This document shows positions 53,289 to 61,892 of a stretch of 64,000 bases of DNA, piece by piece (position 1 is the first letter of the stretch; the number at the start of each line of letters is the position of its first letter). This DNA is from Buttiauxella selenatireducens. Lineage in GTDB: Bacteria; Pseudomonadota; Gammaproteobacteria; Enterobacterales; Enterobacteriaceae. Below the pieces are notes generated by a model. It searched no databases. It was not told where the DNA came from and was given only the letters and a program-made list of their open reading frames with translations. The translations under genes and the position numbers were made by a program. The DNA lies in contig NZ_CP133838.1 in the NCBI RefSeq assembly GCF_031432975.1, positions 1,984,001 through 2,048,000 of the forward strand. The letters run 5' to 3'.

Positions 53289-53525
53289 TTAATCCCCGGC
53301 GTGCTGCGTCTGACGTGCGGCTTCAAGATGCTGCGCATCCCAGTGTTGATGGTTGATATCCGCCTGCGGCGCTTCCGGCCATCGCTGTTGAATGCCTCCG
53401 TGGAGGCTCGGTTTATGTAGCGTAGGGAAGTTTAACGAGGGTGAATGTTTGGCAGGTTCTGCGGCCTTCGCCTGAAAACTGATTAGCGCCAGAACCAGCA
53501 TTACTCTAAACGTTATCTGTTTCAT
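53289..53525 (-). CDS. Small secreted hypothetical protein
   Basis: The 78-residue protein starts MKQITFRVMLVLALISFQAKA, a clear signal peptide, from the ATG at 53525 with AGGTCG upstream. The mature 57 residues are rich in His, Pro and Gln (PTLHKPSLHGGIQQRWPEAP, HWDAQHLEAARQTQHAGD). No family is recognised. It lies downstream of and close to the MFS gene on the same strand, so co-transcription is possible. Confidence 0.65.
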   Translation of the reverse strand: MKQITFRVMLVLALISFQAKAAEPAKHSPSLNFPTLHKPSLHGGIQQRWPEAPQADINHQHWDAQHLEAARQTQHAGD

Positions 53526-53582
53526 CACGACCTCAACGACACGCGATCTCTTGCGTTAAGTATAATTGAGGTCTGAAGTGCA

Positions 53583-55001
53583 TTATTGCTTTTTGGACAC
53601 ACTGCTCCCGGCGTTATGCGGCAGTCGCAGTAAATCAATCAGCCCAAGCAGGCAAATCAGCGTAATCATCACAAACGATATTTTGATCGATATCCCTGGA
53701 ATCGACGCGACATCGAACCACTGGCTTATTTTCTCGCCAAGGCGAATCCCAATCGCGCCCAGCGTAATTCCTAACCCAACAGACAGTTGTGTCGCGGTGC
53801 TAAAGAGCGTATTGGCGTAGCTCATTTGTGAAGATGGCACATCTGAAAAGGCGAGGGTGCTGATGCCGGTAAATTGCATTGAGCGGAACATCCCGCCAAA
53901 AAACAGGATGGCTATCGTCAGCCAGACAGCGGTATGCGGCGTGAGAAATGCGCAGGCCAACAGAGACGCGACATTGAGCAGACCGTTTAAAATCAGCAAT
54001 TTTTTGAAGCCTAACGCTCGAATCAGCGACGTGGTGGCGGGCTTCATGGCGAGGTTACCGGCAAATACCGCTAAAACCAGCATGCCCGAATGAAAAGCAT
54101 CCATACCGAAACCAACCTGGAACAGCAGCGGCAATAAAAAGGGTACCGCGCTGATGGAGGTGCGGAAAAGCGATCCCCCGTACATTGTCACGCCAAAGGT
54201 TTGTACCTTTAAAGCCTCAAGACGAATCATCGGATGTTGGGCATGTTTAAAATGCCAGAGTGAAAACCATAACGATGCGGCGCCTAATAGCAGCAGCCCC
54301 AATGTTGGCAGGAGATTAACCTGCGATTGCCCAAGCATCTCCAGACCGTAGACCAGGCTAATCATCGCCACGGCGGTACCGGCAAATCCGATACCGTCAA
54401 ACGGACGGCGTTCGTCATCATGAATATCAGGAATCAAACGCCACGCCAGCGCCATTGCAATCAGTCCAAGCGGCAGGTTGATATAGAAAATCCAACGCCA
54501 CGACGCATAACTGGTGATGAATCCGCCCAGCGGAGGGCCAATGATCGGCGCAACCAGTGCAGGCCAGGTCAGCGTGGCGATAGCGGTGATCAGTAAATGT
54601 TTAGGCGTGGTTCGTAACACAGCCAGTCGCCCGACGGGTACCATCAACGCACCGCCAACCCCTTGCAAGATGCGCATTGCGACAAACTGTTCCAGCGTAT
54701 TGGCCATCCCGCACAACACGGAGGCAAAGGTAAAGATCCCGAGTGCGAGGGTAAAGACTTTGCGTGCGCCAAAACGGTCGGCAATCCAACCGCTTGCCGG
54801 GATCAACACGGCCAGAGTCAGCAAATAAGCACTCATACCAATATTCAGATCAACGGCATCGACACCAAACGTTTTTGCCATTTCCGGCAGAGCGGTAGCA
54901 ATCACCGTCCCATCGAGAAATTCCATAAAAAATGCGCCAGCAACCAACAACGCCATGCCAGAAATGCCACGTTTTGGTGACTGAGAAGGGGAGTTTTCCA
55001 T
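53583..55001 (-). CDS. MFS multidrug-type exporter, DHA2 (EmrB/HsrA-like)
   Basis: This is an inner-membrane proton-driven efflux transporter, 472 residues, about 14 hydrophobic segments. Motif D1-like FFMEFLDGTVIATALPEM at 22-40, motif A GWIADRFGARKVF near 72-84, and motif C-like LVAPIIGPPLGGFI near 150 place it in the DHA2 group close to HsrA. Substrate is unknown. It is divergent from azuC. Confidence 0.88.
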   Translation of the reverse strand: MENSPSQSPKRGISGMALLVAGAFFMEFLDGTVIATALPEMAKTFGVDAVDLNIGMSAYLLTLAVLIPASGWIADRFGARKVFTLALGIFTFASVLCGMANTLEQFVAMRILQGVGGALMVPVGRLAVLRTTPKHLLITAIATLTWPALVAPIIGPPLGGFITSYASWRWIFYINLPLGLIAMALAWRLIPDIHDDERRPFDGIGFAGTAVAMISLVYGLEMLGQSQVNLLPTLGLLLLGAASLWFSLWHFKHAQHPMIRLEALKVQTFGVTMYGGSLFRTSISAVPFLLPLLFQVGFGMDAFHSGMLVLAVFAGNLAMKPATTSLIRALGFKKLLILNGLLNVASLLACAFLTPHTAVWLTIAILFFGGMFRSMQFTGISTLAFSDVPSSQMSYANTLFSTATQLSVGLGITLGAIGIRLGEKISQWFDVASIPGISIKISFVMITLICLLGLIDLLRLPHNAGSSVSKKQ

Positions 55002-55118
55002 GAATGAAACTCAGAATTAAAATAATGTTTTAAAAATTTATTGAGACAATTAACCAGTTAAGTGTTGGATTTGCAAGCCATTTTATGTGACGGACTTGTA
55101 AAATCCACACGGAAAATG

Positions 55119-55134
55119 TGTGATGTGAGTCACA
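55119..55134. promoter_or_regulatory. CRP site 1 upstream of azuC
   Basis: TGTGA-TGTGAG-TCACA is a perfect match to both CRP half-sites, between the divergent MFS gene and azuC. Confidence 0.8.
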
Positions 55135-55148
55135 TATCTATTGATTTA

Positions 55149-55164
55149 TGTGACGAATGTCATA
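55149..55164. promoter_or_regulatory. CRP-like site 2 overlapping the azuC promoter
   Basis: TGTGA-CGAATG-TCATA matches nine of ten half-site bases and abuts a -10-like TATTAT at 55163-55168, a position that would block transcription. E. coli azuC is reported to be lowered by CRP. Confidence 0.6.
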
Positions 55165-55217
55165 TTATGAGCCCCATAAAGAGCAACACCTGTAAAAAGA
55201 AAAAACTGGAGCACACA

Positions 55218-55301
55218 ATGAAAATGCGCAAAATCCTGAAAAGTATGTTTGAGCAGTACTGCAAAACCTTTAAAGATGTACCGCCAGCTGGCATGTTCTG
55301 A
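55218..55301 (+). CDS. azuC: Small membrane-associated protein AzuC
   Basis: This 27-residue protein reads MKMRKILKSMFEQYC and then KTFKDVPPAGMF. E. coli AzuC (28 residues) has the same RKILKSMF..YCKTFKDVPP framework. It is an amphipathic, peripheral inner-membrane protein reported to stimulate glycerol-3-phosphate dehydrogenase GlpD. A CTGGAG lies 10 bases upstream. Location near ftnA-yecR agrees with E. coli. Confidence 0.92.
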   Translation: MKMRKILKSMFEQYCKTFKDVPPAGMF

Positions 55302-55317
55302 TCTGCCTGACTGAAGA

Positions 55318-55342
55318 AAAACCTGCTACGGCAGGTTTTTTT
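55318..55342 (+). terminator. Terminator of azuC
   Basis: AAAACCTGC-TACG-GCAGGTTTTTTT. Its T-run and following bases (55334-55356) are identical to 23361-23383 after leuZ. Confidence 0.9.
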
Positions 55343-55502
55343 ATGCCTGAAATTTGAATTTTTACCCTCTATATTCCCTTATATATCGACAATTTATGCT
55401 TTAGCACTTTTTCGCATATCGTTATGCGTTTTACACTTATTTACATTGTGGGTAAGGGTGGTGCACTATGCGGGCTCTATTTGAGATGGAGTCCGTGATT
55501 AA

Positions 55503-57098
55503 ATGCGTAAACCCCTGTTGTTATCTGCGCTGTTTGCTTCTTTGGCCCTGGCTCTTTCAGGCTGTGATGATGCGAAAACTGACACTGCGGCAAGTCCTGC
55601 CCCGGCAAAACAAGCTTCCCAGGATGGCGGCAATTTGATTGTTGGCATTACCAGTGGTGATCCGTTAGCGATGAACCCGCTGTATGCCAGTGACCGTACT
55701 ACGCTGACAATTATGCAAGCGCTGTATGCTCCGCTGTATAGCTTCAATGGCGACAAAATCGAATGGGGCCTGGCAGAAAGCCTGACACCGTCTGATGACA
55801 ACCTCTCATATCTTCTTAAACTTAAACCGAATCTGAAATGGCAGGATGGCAAAGCCATTACCGCTGACGACGTGGTGTTTACCTTCAACAAATTGCTCGA
55901 TGAGAAGCAGCACAGCTTCTTCCGCAGTATGTTCGTGTATGGCGGCAAGCCGATTCAGGTCAGCAAAATTGATGAGCAAACGGTGAAATTCACGTTGCCG
56001 CAGGTGAGCGCTGCGTTTGTCGGGACGCTGGTACAGATTTACCCGATCCCACAGCATGTGTTTGCTGATGAAAATGGCGACATGGAAAAGAGCACCAAAA
56101 ATGATGCGCCAGTCGGTTCGGGTCCGTTCAAATTTAAAGAATATCGTGCCGGGCAGTATTACGCACTGACACGTTTTGATGACTACTGGAACGGTAAACC
56201 GAAGCTGGATGCCGTCACCTACCGTTTTGCGAAAGACAGCAACTCCGCAAACCTTGCGCTACAAAACGGCGAAATCAACATGAAGATGGTTGATCCGCAA
56301 GATGTCACGCGCCTGAAATCGAGCGGTAAATTCGACTTCGTTATTTATCCGGAAGGCCGTCTGGCGTATATGACGTTCAACCAGAACATCGATAGCATGA
56401 AGAACAAAACGCTGCGCCAGGCTATTGCCTATGCCATCAATAAAGATGAGCTGGTTCAGGCGGCATTCTCTTCGCTGGATTACGCGCAACCTGCCGCGTC
56501 TATTTTGACGCCAGATACGCTGTATCAAACCAACGAGGTTGAAACCTATAAATTCGATGTGGAAAAAGCGAAAGCGCTGCTTAAAGAGTCAGGTGCTCCA
56601 GCCAATCTCAAATTACGTCTTGCCTATATCAACAGCAACAAAACCCAGGAAAGTATGGGGCTGTATATTCAGCAACAGCTGAAAAACGTGGGAATTGCGG
56701 TTGAATTGATGCCTCTGGATGCTAACGCGATGTCACAGCGTAGCCTGGATATGAAAAACACCGCTTATGAACTGAGCCTTGGCGGTTACATCATGGGTAT
56801 GGAGCCTGACGGTTATAAGTCGCTGTACATGAGCAACGAAGCTTATAACTACGCGCACTACAAAAACCCCGCGTTCGACGCGTTGTGGAATCAAGGCGCG
56901 ACCGAAACAGACAAAACCAAACGTGCTGATATTTATAAACAAATTCAGCAGACGGTAGCAAACGACATGGCATGGTATCCGATTGCTTACACCAACGCCG
57001 TGGTTGCTGTAGATAAACATTTTGCCGGGACGCAAGAAGCCGAACCTAAGCCGGTTTATATGTTCCAGGATCTGTCAAAAATCTATCAACAACAGTAA
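55503..57098 (+). CDS. Peptide-type ABC importer substrate-binding lipoprotein
   Basis: The 531-residue SBP_bac_5 family receptor has a lipoprotein signal peptide with lipobox LALSGC (Cys21), so it is probably membrane-tethered, unlike the SBP at 4195. Mature motifs: GGNLIVGITSGDPLAMNPLY near 40, ITADDVVFTFNKLLDEK near 118, PVGSGPFKFKEYRAGQYY near 200. It heads an operon with two permeases and two ATPases, separated from them by a terminator-like hairpin. Oligopeptide is the likely ligand class, unproven. Confidence 0.9.
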   Translation: MRKPLLLSALFASLALALSGCDDAKTDTAASPAPAKQASQDGGNLIVGITSGDPLAMNPLYASDRTTLTIMQALYAPLYSFNGDKIEWGLAESLTPSDDNLSYLLKLKPNLKWQDGKAITADDVVFTFNKLLDEKQHSFFRSMFVYGGKPIQVSKIDEQTVKFTLPQVSAAFVGTLVQIYPIPQHVFADENGDMEKSTKNDAPVGSGPFKFKEYRAGQYYALTRFDDYWNGKPKLDAVTYRFAKDSNSANLALQNGEINMKMVDPQDVTRLKSSGKFDFVIYPEGRLAYMTFNQNIDSMKNKTLRQAIAYAINKDELVQAAFSSLDYAQPAASILTPDTLYQTNEVETYKFDVEKAKALLKESGAPANLKLRLAYINSNKTQESMGLYIQQQLKNVGIAVELMPLDANAMSQRSLDMKNTAYELSLGGYIMGMEPDGYKSLYMSNEAYNYAHYKNPAFDALWNQGATETDKTKRADIYKQIQQTVANDMAWYPIAYTNAVVAVDKHFAGTQEAEPKPVYMFQDLSKIYQQQ

Positions 57099-57109
57099 CA
57101 AGCACTTAC

Positions 57110-57137
57110 CCCCGGCACTAAGCCGGGGTTTTATTTT
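57110..57137 (+). terminator. Intercistronic hairpin between SBP and permease genes
   Basis: CCCCGGC-ACTAA-GCCGGGG followed by TTTTATTTT. Partial termination here would yield more binding protein than membrane subunits, a common arrangement for ABC importers. Confidence 0.85.
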
Positions 57138-57158
57138 GGGGAAAACCTGGAAAGCAGT

Positions 57159-58112
57159 ATGAACAATGTGTTAGTACGACGCCTGGCGCAACTTGTGCCG
57201 ATGCTGTTCTTCATCTCTCTGGTGTCGTTTTTGCTGGTCAAACTGGCACCCGGCGATCCGGTGCAGGCCTATATCACACCCCGTATGAGCCCTGAGGATA
57301 TTGAACGTATCCGTCACAGTCTTGGGCTTGATAAACCTATGTTTATGCAATACCTGTTGTGGCTGAAAAACGTGCTGCAAGGGGATTTGGGGTATTCACT
57401 GATCTATCACCGCCCGGTATTAACCATGATTGCTGAACGTATTCCGGCAACGCTTGGGCTAATGGGGGCATCGCTGGTTCTGGCAATCGTATTAGCCCTG
57501 CCTCTGGGGTTGCTGGCCGGAGCTTTCAAACATCGTTGGCTGGATAACTTCCTGAACATGTTTGCCTACATCGGTATTTCAGTGCCGATTTTCTGGTTTG
57601 GTATCCTGCTTATCACGGTGTTTTCTGTGCAGCTCAACTGGCTGCCGAGTATGGGGATGCGCTCCATTGGCGTTGAGGATTCCTGGCTGGATGTGGTTCG
57701 TCACGGGATTTTGCCGTGTATCGCGCTGACTTTTTACAACCTCTCAAGCTATGTGCGTTACATCCGCTCCAACACCATTACGCAATTGTCAGCGGATTAT
57801 GTGCAAACGCAGTTGGCATACGGCGCCACTCGCCGCTCCATCTTATTCCGCCATGTTCTCAAAAACGTGCTGTTGCCGGTTATTACGCTGTTTGGCCTGT
57901 CGTTTGGCGAGCTGGTGGTCGGCGCGTATGTCACCGAAAGTGTCTTTTCCTGGCCGGGAATGGGCCTGCTTGGGATCCAGTCGATAACCTCGCTGGATTA
58001 CCCGCTGATCATGGCGATGATCATGCTTTCTTCACTGATGCTTATCATCGGTAATTTATTGGCAGACATGCTGTATCGCGTGGCAGATCCGCGTATTAAG
58101 GCATTGAGGTAA
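57159..58112 (+). CDS. ABC importer permease, DppB type (second system)
   Basis: The 317-residue channel subunit has about six hydrophobic segments, N-terminal KLAPGDPVQAYITPRMSPED, and EAA loop YVQTQLAYGATRRSILFRHV near 223-242, ending MLYRVADPRIKAL. Five bases separate it from the DppC-type gene. Confidence 0.93.
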   Translation: MNNVLVRRLAQLVPMLFFISLVSFLLVKLAPGDPVQAYITPRMSPEDIERIRHSLGLDKPMFMQYLLWLKNVLQGDLGYSLIYHRPVLTMIAERIPATLGLMGASLVLAIVLALPLGLLAGAFKHRWLDNFLNMFAYIGISVPIFWFGILLITVFSVQLNWLPSMGMRSIGVEDSWLDVVRHGILPCIALTFYNLSSYVRYIRSNTITQLSADYVQTQLAYGATRRSILFRHVLKNVLLPVITLFGLSFGELVVGAYVTESVFSWPGMGLLGIQSITSLDYPLIMAMIMLSSLMLIIGNLLADMLYRVADPRIKALR

Positions 58113-58116
58113 GACG

Positions 58117-58962
58117 ATGAGTAGACGTTGGCAACAAGTTAAACATGGCCTGAAACGTAATCGTCCAGCTCAATTCTCATTACTGGTTCTGATCGTTTTC
58201 AGCATTGCGGCATTACTGGCAGCACTGAGTCCTTTTGATCCTAACCAGATGTCGCTGACCGCAAGATTACTGCCTCCGGATGTGACGCACTGGTTTGGCA
58301 CCGATGACTACGGACGCGACTATTTCACCCGCGCCTTATACGGTGGCCAGATCTCTTTGATGGTCGGTTTCCTGTCGATGTTATTTTCAACGCTGATTGG
58401 CACCCTGGTGGGGACGGTTAGCGGCTATTTTGGTGGGCGCGTCGACAACATCATGATGCGTGTCGTCGATATTTTGCTGTCGATTCCGGCGTTCTTCTTA
58501 TTGCTGGTACTCAACGCCTATCTGAAGCCGGGAATTGCCAATATCATCTTGATTATCAGCGCATTGACCTGGATGAACATGTCTCGCCTGGTGCGGGCGG
58601 AAACCTTGTCGGTCAAAGAGCGTGAATATGTGGTGTACGCGCGCGCTTGCGGTGAACACCCGTTCATCATCATTGCACGCCACATTATCCCGAATATTTT
58701 GCCGACCATTATGGTGGCTGCGACGCTGAATATAGCCTCGGCGATCCTGATGGAATCGACACTCAGCTTCCTCGGACTGGGCGTACAACAGCCGAATGCG
58801 TCGTGGGGCAGTATGCTGAACAACGCACAATCTTTCATTGGCGAAGCCACCTGGCTTGCCATGTTCCCTGGGGTTCTGATTTTGCTGACGGTACTGAGTT
58901 TTAACGTTCTGGGCGATGTGTTGCGTACCGCCTTTGAGCCGGGGGCGAACCGTGATGAATAA
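58117..58962 (+). CDS. ABC importer permease, DppC type (second system)
   Basis: The 281-residue channel subunit carries HWFGTDDYGRDYFTRALYGG near 51, the EAA loop YVVYARACGEHPFIIIARHI near 172-191 and ESTLSFLGLGVQQPNASWGS near 210, all diagnostic for DppC-like permeases. It overlaps the next gene by eight bases. Confidence 0.93.
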   Translation: MSRRWQQVKHGLKRNRPAQFSLLVLIVFSIAALLAALSPFDPNQMSLTARLLPPDVTHWFGTDDYGRDYFTRALYGGQISLMVGFLSMLFSTLIGTLVGTVSGYFGGRVDNIMMRVVDILLSIPAFFLLLVLNAYLKPGIANIILIISALTWMNMSRLVRAETLSVKEREYVVYARACGEHPFIIIARHIIPNILPTIMVAATLNIASAILMESTLSFLGLGVQQPNASWGSMLNNAQSFIGEATWLAMFPGVLILLTVLSFNVLGDVLRTAFEPGANRDE

Positions 58963-59950
58963 CTTACTGGAACTCGACAACCTGCAAACGTCCTTCTTCA
59001 CCCGTGAAGGGGAAGTGAAGGCGGTGCGCGGCGTGAGCTTTGCGGTAAAACGCGGTGAAGTGGTGGGGATCGTCGGTGAATCTGGCTGTGGTAAAAGTGT
59101 CACCTGCAAGTCGGTGCTCAAACTTCTGGGCAGCAATGGCAAAGTGGTGGGGGGACATGTCCATTTTAAGGGTGAAGATTTAGCCCGTAAAACACCGGAA
59201 CAGATGCGTCACATTCGTGGCAATGATATTGCGATGATCTTCCAGGACCCGATGACTGCGCTCAATCCGGTGCTGACAATTGGCAAACAGATGAGTGAGA
59301 TTCTGATTCGTAATCAGAATCTCAGCAAAAAAGCGGCGAAAGAAAAGGCCATTGCCATGCTGCAACAGGTGGGGATTGGCAACGCGGAAATCCGTTATAA
59401 CCAGTACCCGCATGAGTTCAGCGGCGGCATGCGCCAGCGCGTGATGATTGCGATTGCACTCTCATGCCATCCCGCGTTGTTGATTGCCGATGAGCCAACC
59501 ACCGCGCTGGATGTCACCATTCAGGCGCAAATTTTACGTCTGTTAAAACAACTGCAACAGCAAACCGATACCGCCATTATGTTGATCACTCATGACCTGG
59601 GCGTAGTGGCACAGGTCTGTTCACGAGTGGTCGTGATGTACGGCGGGCTGGTGATGGAGCAGGGCAGTGTGGAAGATATTTTCTACCGACCCGCTCACCC
59701 TTACACCCGTGGCTTGCTGGCGTCCCTGCCTCGTCCGGGCGAAACCGGGGCGCGTTTATTGCCTATCGAAGGTTCGCCACCAGGCTTACTCAACCCTCCG
59801 CCGGGTTGCCCGTTTGCTGAGCGTTGTCCGCAGCGCATGGCGCGTTGCAGTACGCTGCCGCCAATGTATGAAACGGGAGAGGAACACCAGGCGATGTGCT
59901 GGTTATGGGACCCAGAGGTGAACGCGGAGGTGAACAATGCAGGACGTTAA
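58955..59950 (+). CDS. ABC importer ATPase, DppD type (second system)
   Basis: From the ATG at 58955 ([19 protein letters not shown]) the protein has 331 residues. Walker [14 protein letters not shown] near 38, Q-loop [12 protein letters not shown], signature [13 protein letters not shown], Walker [15 protein letters not shown] and H-loop [12 protein letters not shown] are intact, followed by oligo_HPY with [14 protein letters not shown]. This is the intact counterpart of the frameshifted ATPase at 8770. Confidence 0.94.
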   Translation: MNNLLELDNLQTSFFTREGEVKAVRGVSFAVKRGEVVGIVGESGCGKSVTCKSVLKLLGSNGKVVGGHVHFKGEDLARKTPEQMRHIRGNDIAMIFQDPMTALNPVLTIGKQMSEILIRNQNLSKKAAKEKAIAMLQQVGIGNAEIRYNQYPHEFSGGMRQRVMIAIALSCHPALLIADEPTTALDVTIQAQILRLLKQLQQQTDTAIMLITHDLGVVAQVCSRVVVMYGGLVMEQGSVEDIFYRPAHPYTRGLLASLPRPGETGARLLPIEGSPPGLLNPPPGCPFAERCPQRMARCSTLPPMYETGEEHQAMCWLWDPEVNAEVNNAGR

Positions 59951-60914
59951 GCCATTGGTTCGGGTCAACGGGCTACGCAAGTATTACCAGAGCCAGCAGG
60001 GTTGGTTTAACAAAACGCCACCGGTAAAAGCGGTGGATGGCGTGAGTTTTGATATCTATCCCGGTGAGACTTACGGGCTGGTGGGCGAGTCCGGGTGCGG
60101 TAAATCGACATTAGGGCGCAGCGTGCTTCGCCTGTTTGATATTACTGACGGTGAAATTGAGTTTGCCGGGCAGAACATTGCCAACATGAGCGACAAGCAA
60201 CTCAAGCCGTTGCGCCGCCGCATGCAGGCTATTTTTCAGGATCCGTACTCGTCACTCAACCCAGGCATGACGGTCGCGCAACTCATTGCCGAGCCGATGA
60301 AAATCCATGGATATGGCAAAGCGCAACGCACGGCGCGCACGCTGGAACTGCTGGAGAAAGTGGGGCTGAAAGCCGAGCATTTGAATCGTTTTCCCCATGA
60401 GTTCAGCGGCGGCCAGCGCCAGCGAATCAGCATTGCTCGCGCCTTGTCGGTCAACCCGGAGTTTGTTTTGTGCGATGAACCGCTGTCGGCGCTGGACGTT
60501 TCTGTGCAGGCGCAGGTGGTGAATATTTTGCAGGATTTACAGCAGGCGTTAGGGCTGACGTACCTGTTTATCGCCCATGACCTCTCTATGGTTCGCCATA
60601 TTTCTGACCGGATTGGCGTGATGTATCTGGGCGCACTCGTTGAAGAAGCGCCGGCTGAAACGTTGTATACCGAACCGGCACATCCCTACACGCGTGCGCT
60701 ACTGGCATCGATACCGGTGGCTGACCCGCATGTGCAAATGCTGGATCAGGGTGGCATCAAAGGGGAGTTACCCGGGGCTATCAGCGACTGGCAAGGGTGT
60801 AAATTCTGCAACCGCTGTCCAAGAGCAATGGACAAATGCCAGAGCCAATCACCGATGATGCGTGAGATTGCGCCAGGCCATCGTGTGGCTTGCTGGCTAT
60901 TCAACGAATCATAA
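59937..60914 (+). CDS. ABC importer ATPase, DppF type (second system)
   Basis: The 325-residue ATPase has Walker [14 protein letters not shown] near 54, [13 protein letters not shown] near 103, signature [13 protein letters not shown] near 160, Walker B FVLCDEPLSALDVS near 180 and [13 protein letters not shown], then a C-terminal CKFCNRCPRAMDKC segment. It overlaps the DppD gene by 14 bases and ends the operon. Confidence 0.94.
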   Translation: MQDVKPLVRVNGLRKYYQSQQGWFNKTPPVKAVDGVSFDIYPGETYGLVGESGCGKSTLGRSVLRLFDITDGEIEFAGQNIANMSDKQLKPLRRRMQAIFQDPYSSLNPGMTVAQLIAEPMKIHGYGKAQRTARTLELLEKVGLKAEHLNRFPHEFSGGQRQRISIARALSVNPEFVLCDEPLSALDVSVQAQVVNILQDLQQALGLTYLFIAHDLSMVRHISDRIGVMYLGALVEEAPAETLYTEPAHPYTRALLASIPVADPHVQMLDQGGIKGELPGAISDWQGCKFCNRCPRAMDKCQSQSPMMREIAPGHRVACWLFNES

Positions 60915-60927
60915 AAACAGCGGGGGC

Positions 60928-61500
60928 TTATTCCAGCTCCCGCACCACTTTACAAGGCTGCCCCATCGCCAACACGCCCGCCGGAATGTCTTTGCTGACA
61001 ATACTGCCCGCCGCGATGGTGGTGTTATCACCAATAGTCACCCCTGGTAAAATAACCACGTTGCCACCAATCCAGACATTGCTGCCGACCACAATCGGTT
61101 TGGCGCAGGTCAAAAATGGATAATCAGGATTTCCAGTCAGCCGCTCTTTTGCTGATAACGGATGAACCGGCGTGTAGAACTGCACATTTGGCCCCACCAG
61201 GGTGTTATCGCCAATGGTTATGGTGTTGCAGTCGAGGAACACCACATTGGTGTTGATAAAACAGTTACGACCAATCGTGACGTGTTTGCCGTAATCACAC
61301 CAAAACGGTAGCTCAATCCAACTTTCATCGCCAAAACCGCCCAGCATTTCGCGCAGCAGCGAAAGTTTGGTGTCAAAGTCGTGGGAGTCCAACTGGGTGA
61401 GTTTTTTGGTGATTGCGCGTGCGTTGTGGTACATCCCGAGTAGCTCAGGGTCGCGAGTGTTGTAGTTCAGACCCGCCAGTAATTTTTCATGTTCAGTCAT
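60928..61500 (-). CDS. maa: Sugar O-acetyltransferase, Maa/LacA type
   Basis: The 190-residue left-handed beta-helix (hexapeptide repeat) enzyme transfers acetyl from acetyl-CoA to maltose or other sugars. N-terminal Mac domain: KLLAGLNYNTRDPELLGMYH. Hexapeptide region includes the catalytic histidine context YTPVHPLSAKERL near 110, and VGSNVWIGGNVVILPGVTIG near 140. Length and motifs fit Maa (183 in E. coli); exact sugar is uncertain. It converges on the ATPase gene with a 13-bp gap. Confidence 0.85.
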   Translation of the reverse strand: MTEHEKLLAGLNYNTRDPELLGMYHNARAITKKLTQLDSHDFDTKLSLLREMLGGFGDESWIELPFWCDYGKHVTIGRNCFINTNVVFLDCNTITIGDNTLVGPNVQFYTPVHPLSAKERLTGNPDYPFLTCAKPIVVGSNVWIGGNVVILPGVTIGDNTTIAAGSIVSKDIPAGVLAMGQPCKVVRELE

Positions 61501-61598
61501 TGTTGTGCCCTTATTTTTCCTGACAGCATTCTATTATTGATACCGTTTCAGCGTACAGATATGTACTATGACGCCCATTGCGAAACAGGAGAGAAATA

Positions 61599-61850
61599 AT
61601 GTCTGAACAATTATCTGCCGACCAGGAATTAGTATCCGATGTGGTGGCGTGCCAGCTGGTGATAAAGCAAATTCTGGATGTCATTGATGTGATTGCACCC
61701 GTTGAAGTGCGCGAAAAAATGGCGAATCAGCTAAAGACCATTGATTTCGCCACGCATCCGGCAGCGGCAGATCCTGTGACCCGCCGCGCGATTCAAAAAG
61801 CGATTTCGTTGATTGAGCTTAAGTTTACGCCGCAGGGCGAAACGCATTAA
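61599..61850 (+). CDS. Small conserved enterobacterial protein, function unknown
   Basis: The 83-residue cytoplasmic protein ([20 protein letters not shown] at the start) begins at the ATG at 61599 with AGGAGAG upstream; an in-frame start at 61578 would add seven residues. It is predicted mostly helical, without membrane segments. I recall similar small DUF proteins in other Enterobacteriaceae but cannot name the family with confidence. Confidence 0.7.
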   Translation: MSEQLSADQELVSDVVACQLVIKQILDVIDVIAPVEVREKMANQLKTIDFATHPAAADPVTRRAIQKAISLIELKFTPQGETH

Positions 61851-61858
61851 CTCAGAAA

Positions 61859-61890
61859 GTGAATCGCCCTTTGTTAAAAGGGCGATTCAC
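61859..61890. terminator. Bidirectional hairpin between convergent genes
   Basis: GTGAATCGCCCTTT-GTTA-AAAGGGCGATTCAC is a perfect 14-bp stem centred between the small gene and the Dcu-type gene. Confidence 0.75.
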
Positions 61891-61892
61891 CG

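Larger units (their letters stand above)
55175..55342 (+). ncRNA. azuC: AzuCR dual-function RNA (azuC mRNA/sRNA)
   Basis: From the predicted start near 55175 to the terminator at 55342 the transcript would be about 167 nt, close to the E. coli AzuCR RNA, which both encodes AzuC and acts as a base-pairing RNA. Start is inferred from the -10-like TATTAT; base-pairing ability was not assessed. Confidence 0.6.
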
